Shown here one piece after another: positions 63,061-64,000 of a DNA stretch of 64,000 nt. Position 1 is the stretch's first letter, and the number at the start of each line of letters is the position of its first letter. The notes beneath the pieces are model-generated. The model saw only the letters and a program-made list of their open reading frames with translations, ran no database searches and was not told where the DNA came from. This stretch comes from Parasponia andersonii (lineage: Eukaryota; Streptophyta; Magnoliopsida; Rosales; Cannabaceae). Location: assembly GCA_002914805.1 (NCBI GenBank), contig JXTB01000035.1, forward strand, positions 1,352,866 through 1,416,865. Direction: 5' to 3'. Position numbers and translations under genes: made by a program.

Positions 63061-64000
63061 CTTGCAAACAAATTTGATTTTTCTTTTTCTTTTTATTCTA
63101 ATATAATTTCTTTTATATTAATAAATATTTATTTTTCTTTCTTTTTTGCCTTTTTTTTAAAGGTACATAAAACATTACTTCCCCCCCTCCCCCTCTTTTT
63201 TCCCATTAGTTTCTATCATTAACCATCTTAGTAAAATTGGTTAGAAACTAATTTGGTTTCTAATTTCTACTTCTTAATTAATTATTGGATTCTGATAACT
63301 ATACTAAATAGTTGGAAATAATCAAAAAAAAAAATTTCTAGATTCTAATATTAATTAGTAAATGATTTTCGGCAACCATAATAGTAACTAGAGAAACTTA
63401 AATAGTAGATTGAAAATGGAAAAAGGAAAAAAGAAAACAAAGGCTAAAAAGAAAATAGCAGTAAGGTTCAATGTGAAAAAAAAAAATTAAAACAAGAATA
63501 TGAAAAAAGAAAAATAAGTAAAAAAAAAAGAAAGAAAACAAGATAAATTTAAAAAGAGAAAATGAAAAATAAAAATAAATAAAACAAAGAACAAGAAAAA
63601 AGACAAAGTGAAACTCATGGAAATTTAAGGCAAATTGAATTTTGAAAGTGGAAAAAAAATATTTAAAAACAATAAATCTATCACCATATATAAAAGAGCT
63701 AGTTTCCCCTTAAATACTGTTGAGAATTTTGTCAAGTGACTTCAAAACGGTGCGTTTCGGATTTTATTATTCAAACGGCCAATAGTTAATGAACCTGACA
63801 GTAAGCCATCACTCTGCCATCGTTCTCCCTCACCACCATATCTGATGTTGTCTTCTCTTCTCTAATTTTTATTCATAAAAAATTGCACTTCCTTTTCTCT
63901 CTTTCACTTAATAATAGGAGGGAGGTCCAAAGAAATTCAAGGTCTAAATGAAAGAGAGATACGAGAGAGAGGAAATTTGGTTACAGAATCGGCATGCCTC
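63061..64000. other. Purine-rich tract, then possible promoter/leader at the window edge
   Basis: 63,400-63,670 is strongly A/G-rich on the plus strand. From about 63,720 the composition becomes mixed, with a CCAAT-like GGCCAATAG (63,777), pyrimidine-rich stretches (63,820-63,905) and GA-rich leader-like sequence to the end. This would fit the 5' end of a plus-strand gene starting beyond 64,000, but nothing confirms it. Confidence 0.3.

Overview
This is plant nuclear DNA, most likely from a eudicot or at least a non-grass angiosperm. It is AT-rich, has one intron-containing host gene at the left edge, and is otherwise dominated by LTR retrotransposon fossils. The host gene (minus strand, 395-3812, running off the left edge) encodes the N-terminal half of a CELLULOSE SYNTHASE INTERACTIVE protein, closest from memory to Arabidopsis CSI3. 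It is a long armadillo-repeat protein that links cellulose synthase complexes to cortical microtubules. Its leader, with a GA/CT microsatellite, a probable 5' UTR intron and a TATA-like site, lies at about 3813-5230. No tRNA, rRNA or CRISPR array was seen.

From 5.3 to 12 kb is gene-poor AT-rich DNA with small local duplications. From 11,992 to 46,912 everything can be read as one nested block. The outermost layer is a Tat-lineage Ty3/gypsy element with TATAT target duplications, 611/655-bp LTRs, protease, RT, a second RNase H, integrase and an antisense ORF. Into it went: (i) a long-LTR element inside the 5' LTR (12,334-15,507, TSD TTCAG); (ii) an Angela-like copia element in gag (TSD ATAAA), seen once as a solo LTR (16,736-18,558) and once as a larger piece (about 25,043-39,214); (iii) a Tekay chromovirus with a 3.85-kb LTR and two gag-like regions (18,769-24,845). 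The larger copia piece is split by a minus-strand gypsy 3' end (30,147-about 38,536), which is itself split by a second Tekay element (30,916-37,239, TSD ATAAT). By eye, LTR divergence falls from outside to inside (about 14%, 9%, 5%), as the nesting order predicts.

From 47.1 kb onward lie a broken Tork-like copia element (47,147-about 50,418), an unassigned GC-balanced repeat-like segment, another Angela-like copia LTR (53,293-54,902), a 1.1-kb tandem array with palindromic subunits (56,449-57,530), a solo Tekay-type LTR (about 58,440-60,707) and a second palindromic tandem array (62,270-63,060). The last 300 bases resemble a promoter or leader, but no gene could be confirmed.

The points most worth a second look are the same-site copia duplication, which implies unequal recombination inside the nest; the double-gag Tekay element; the two palindromic arrays; and three single-N bases, two of which fall at suspicious repeat junctions.
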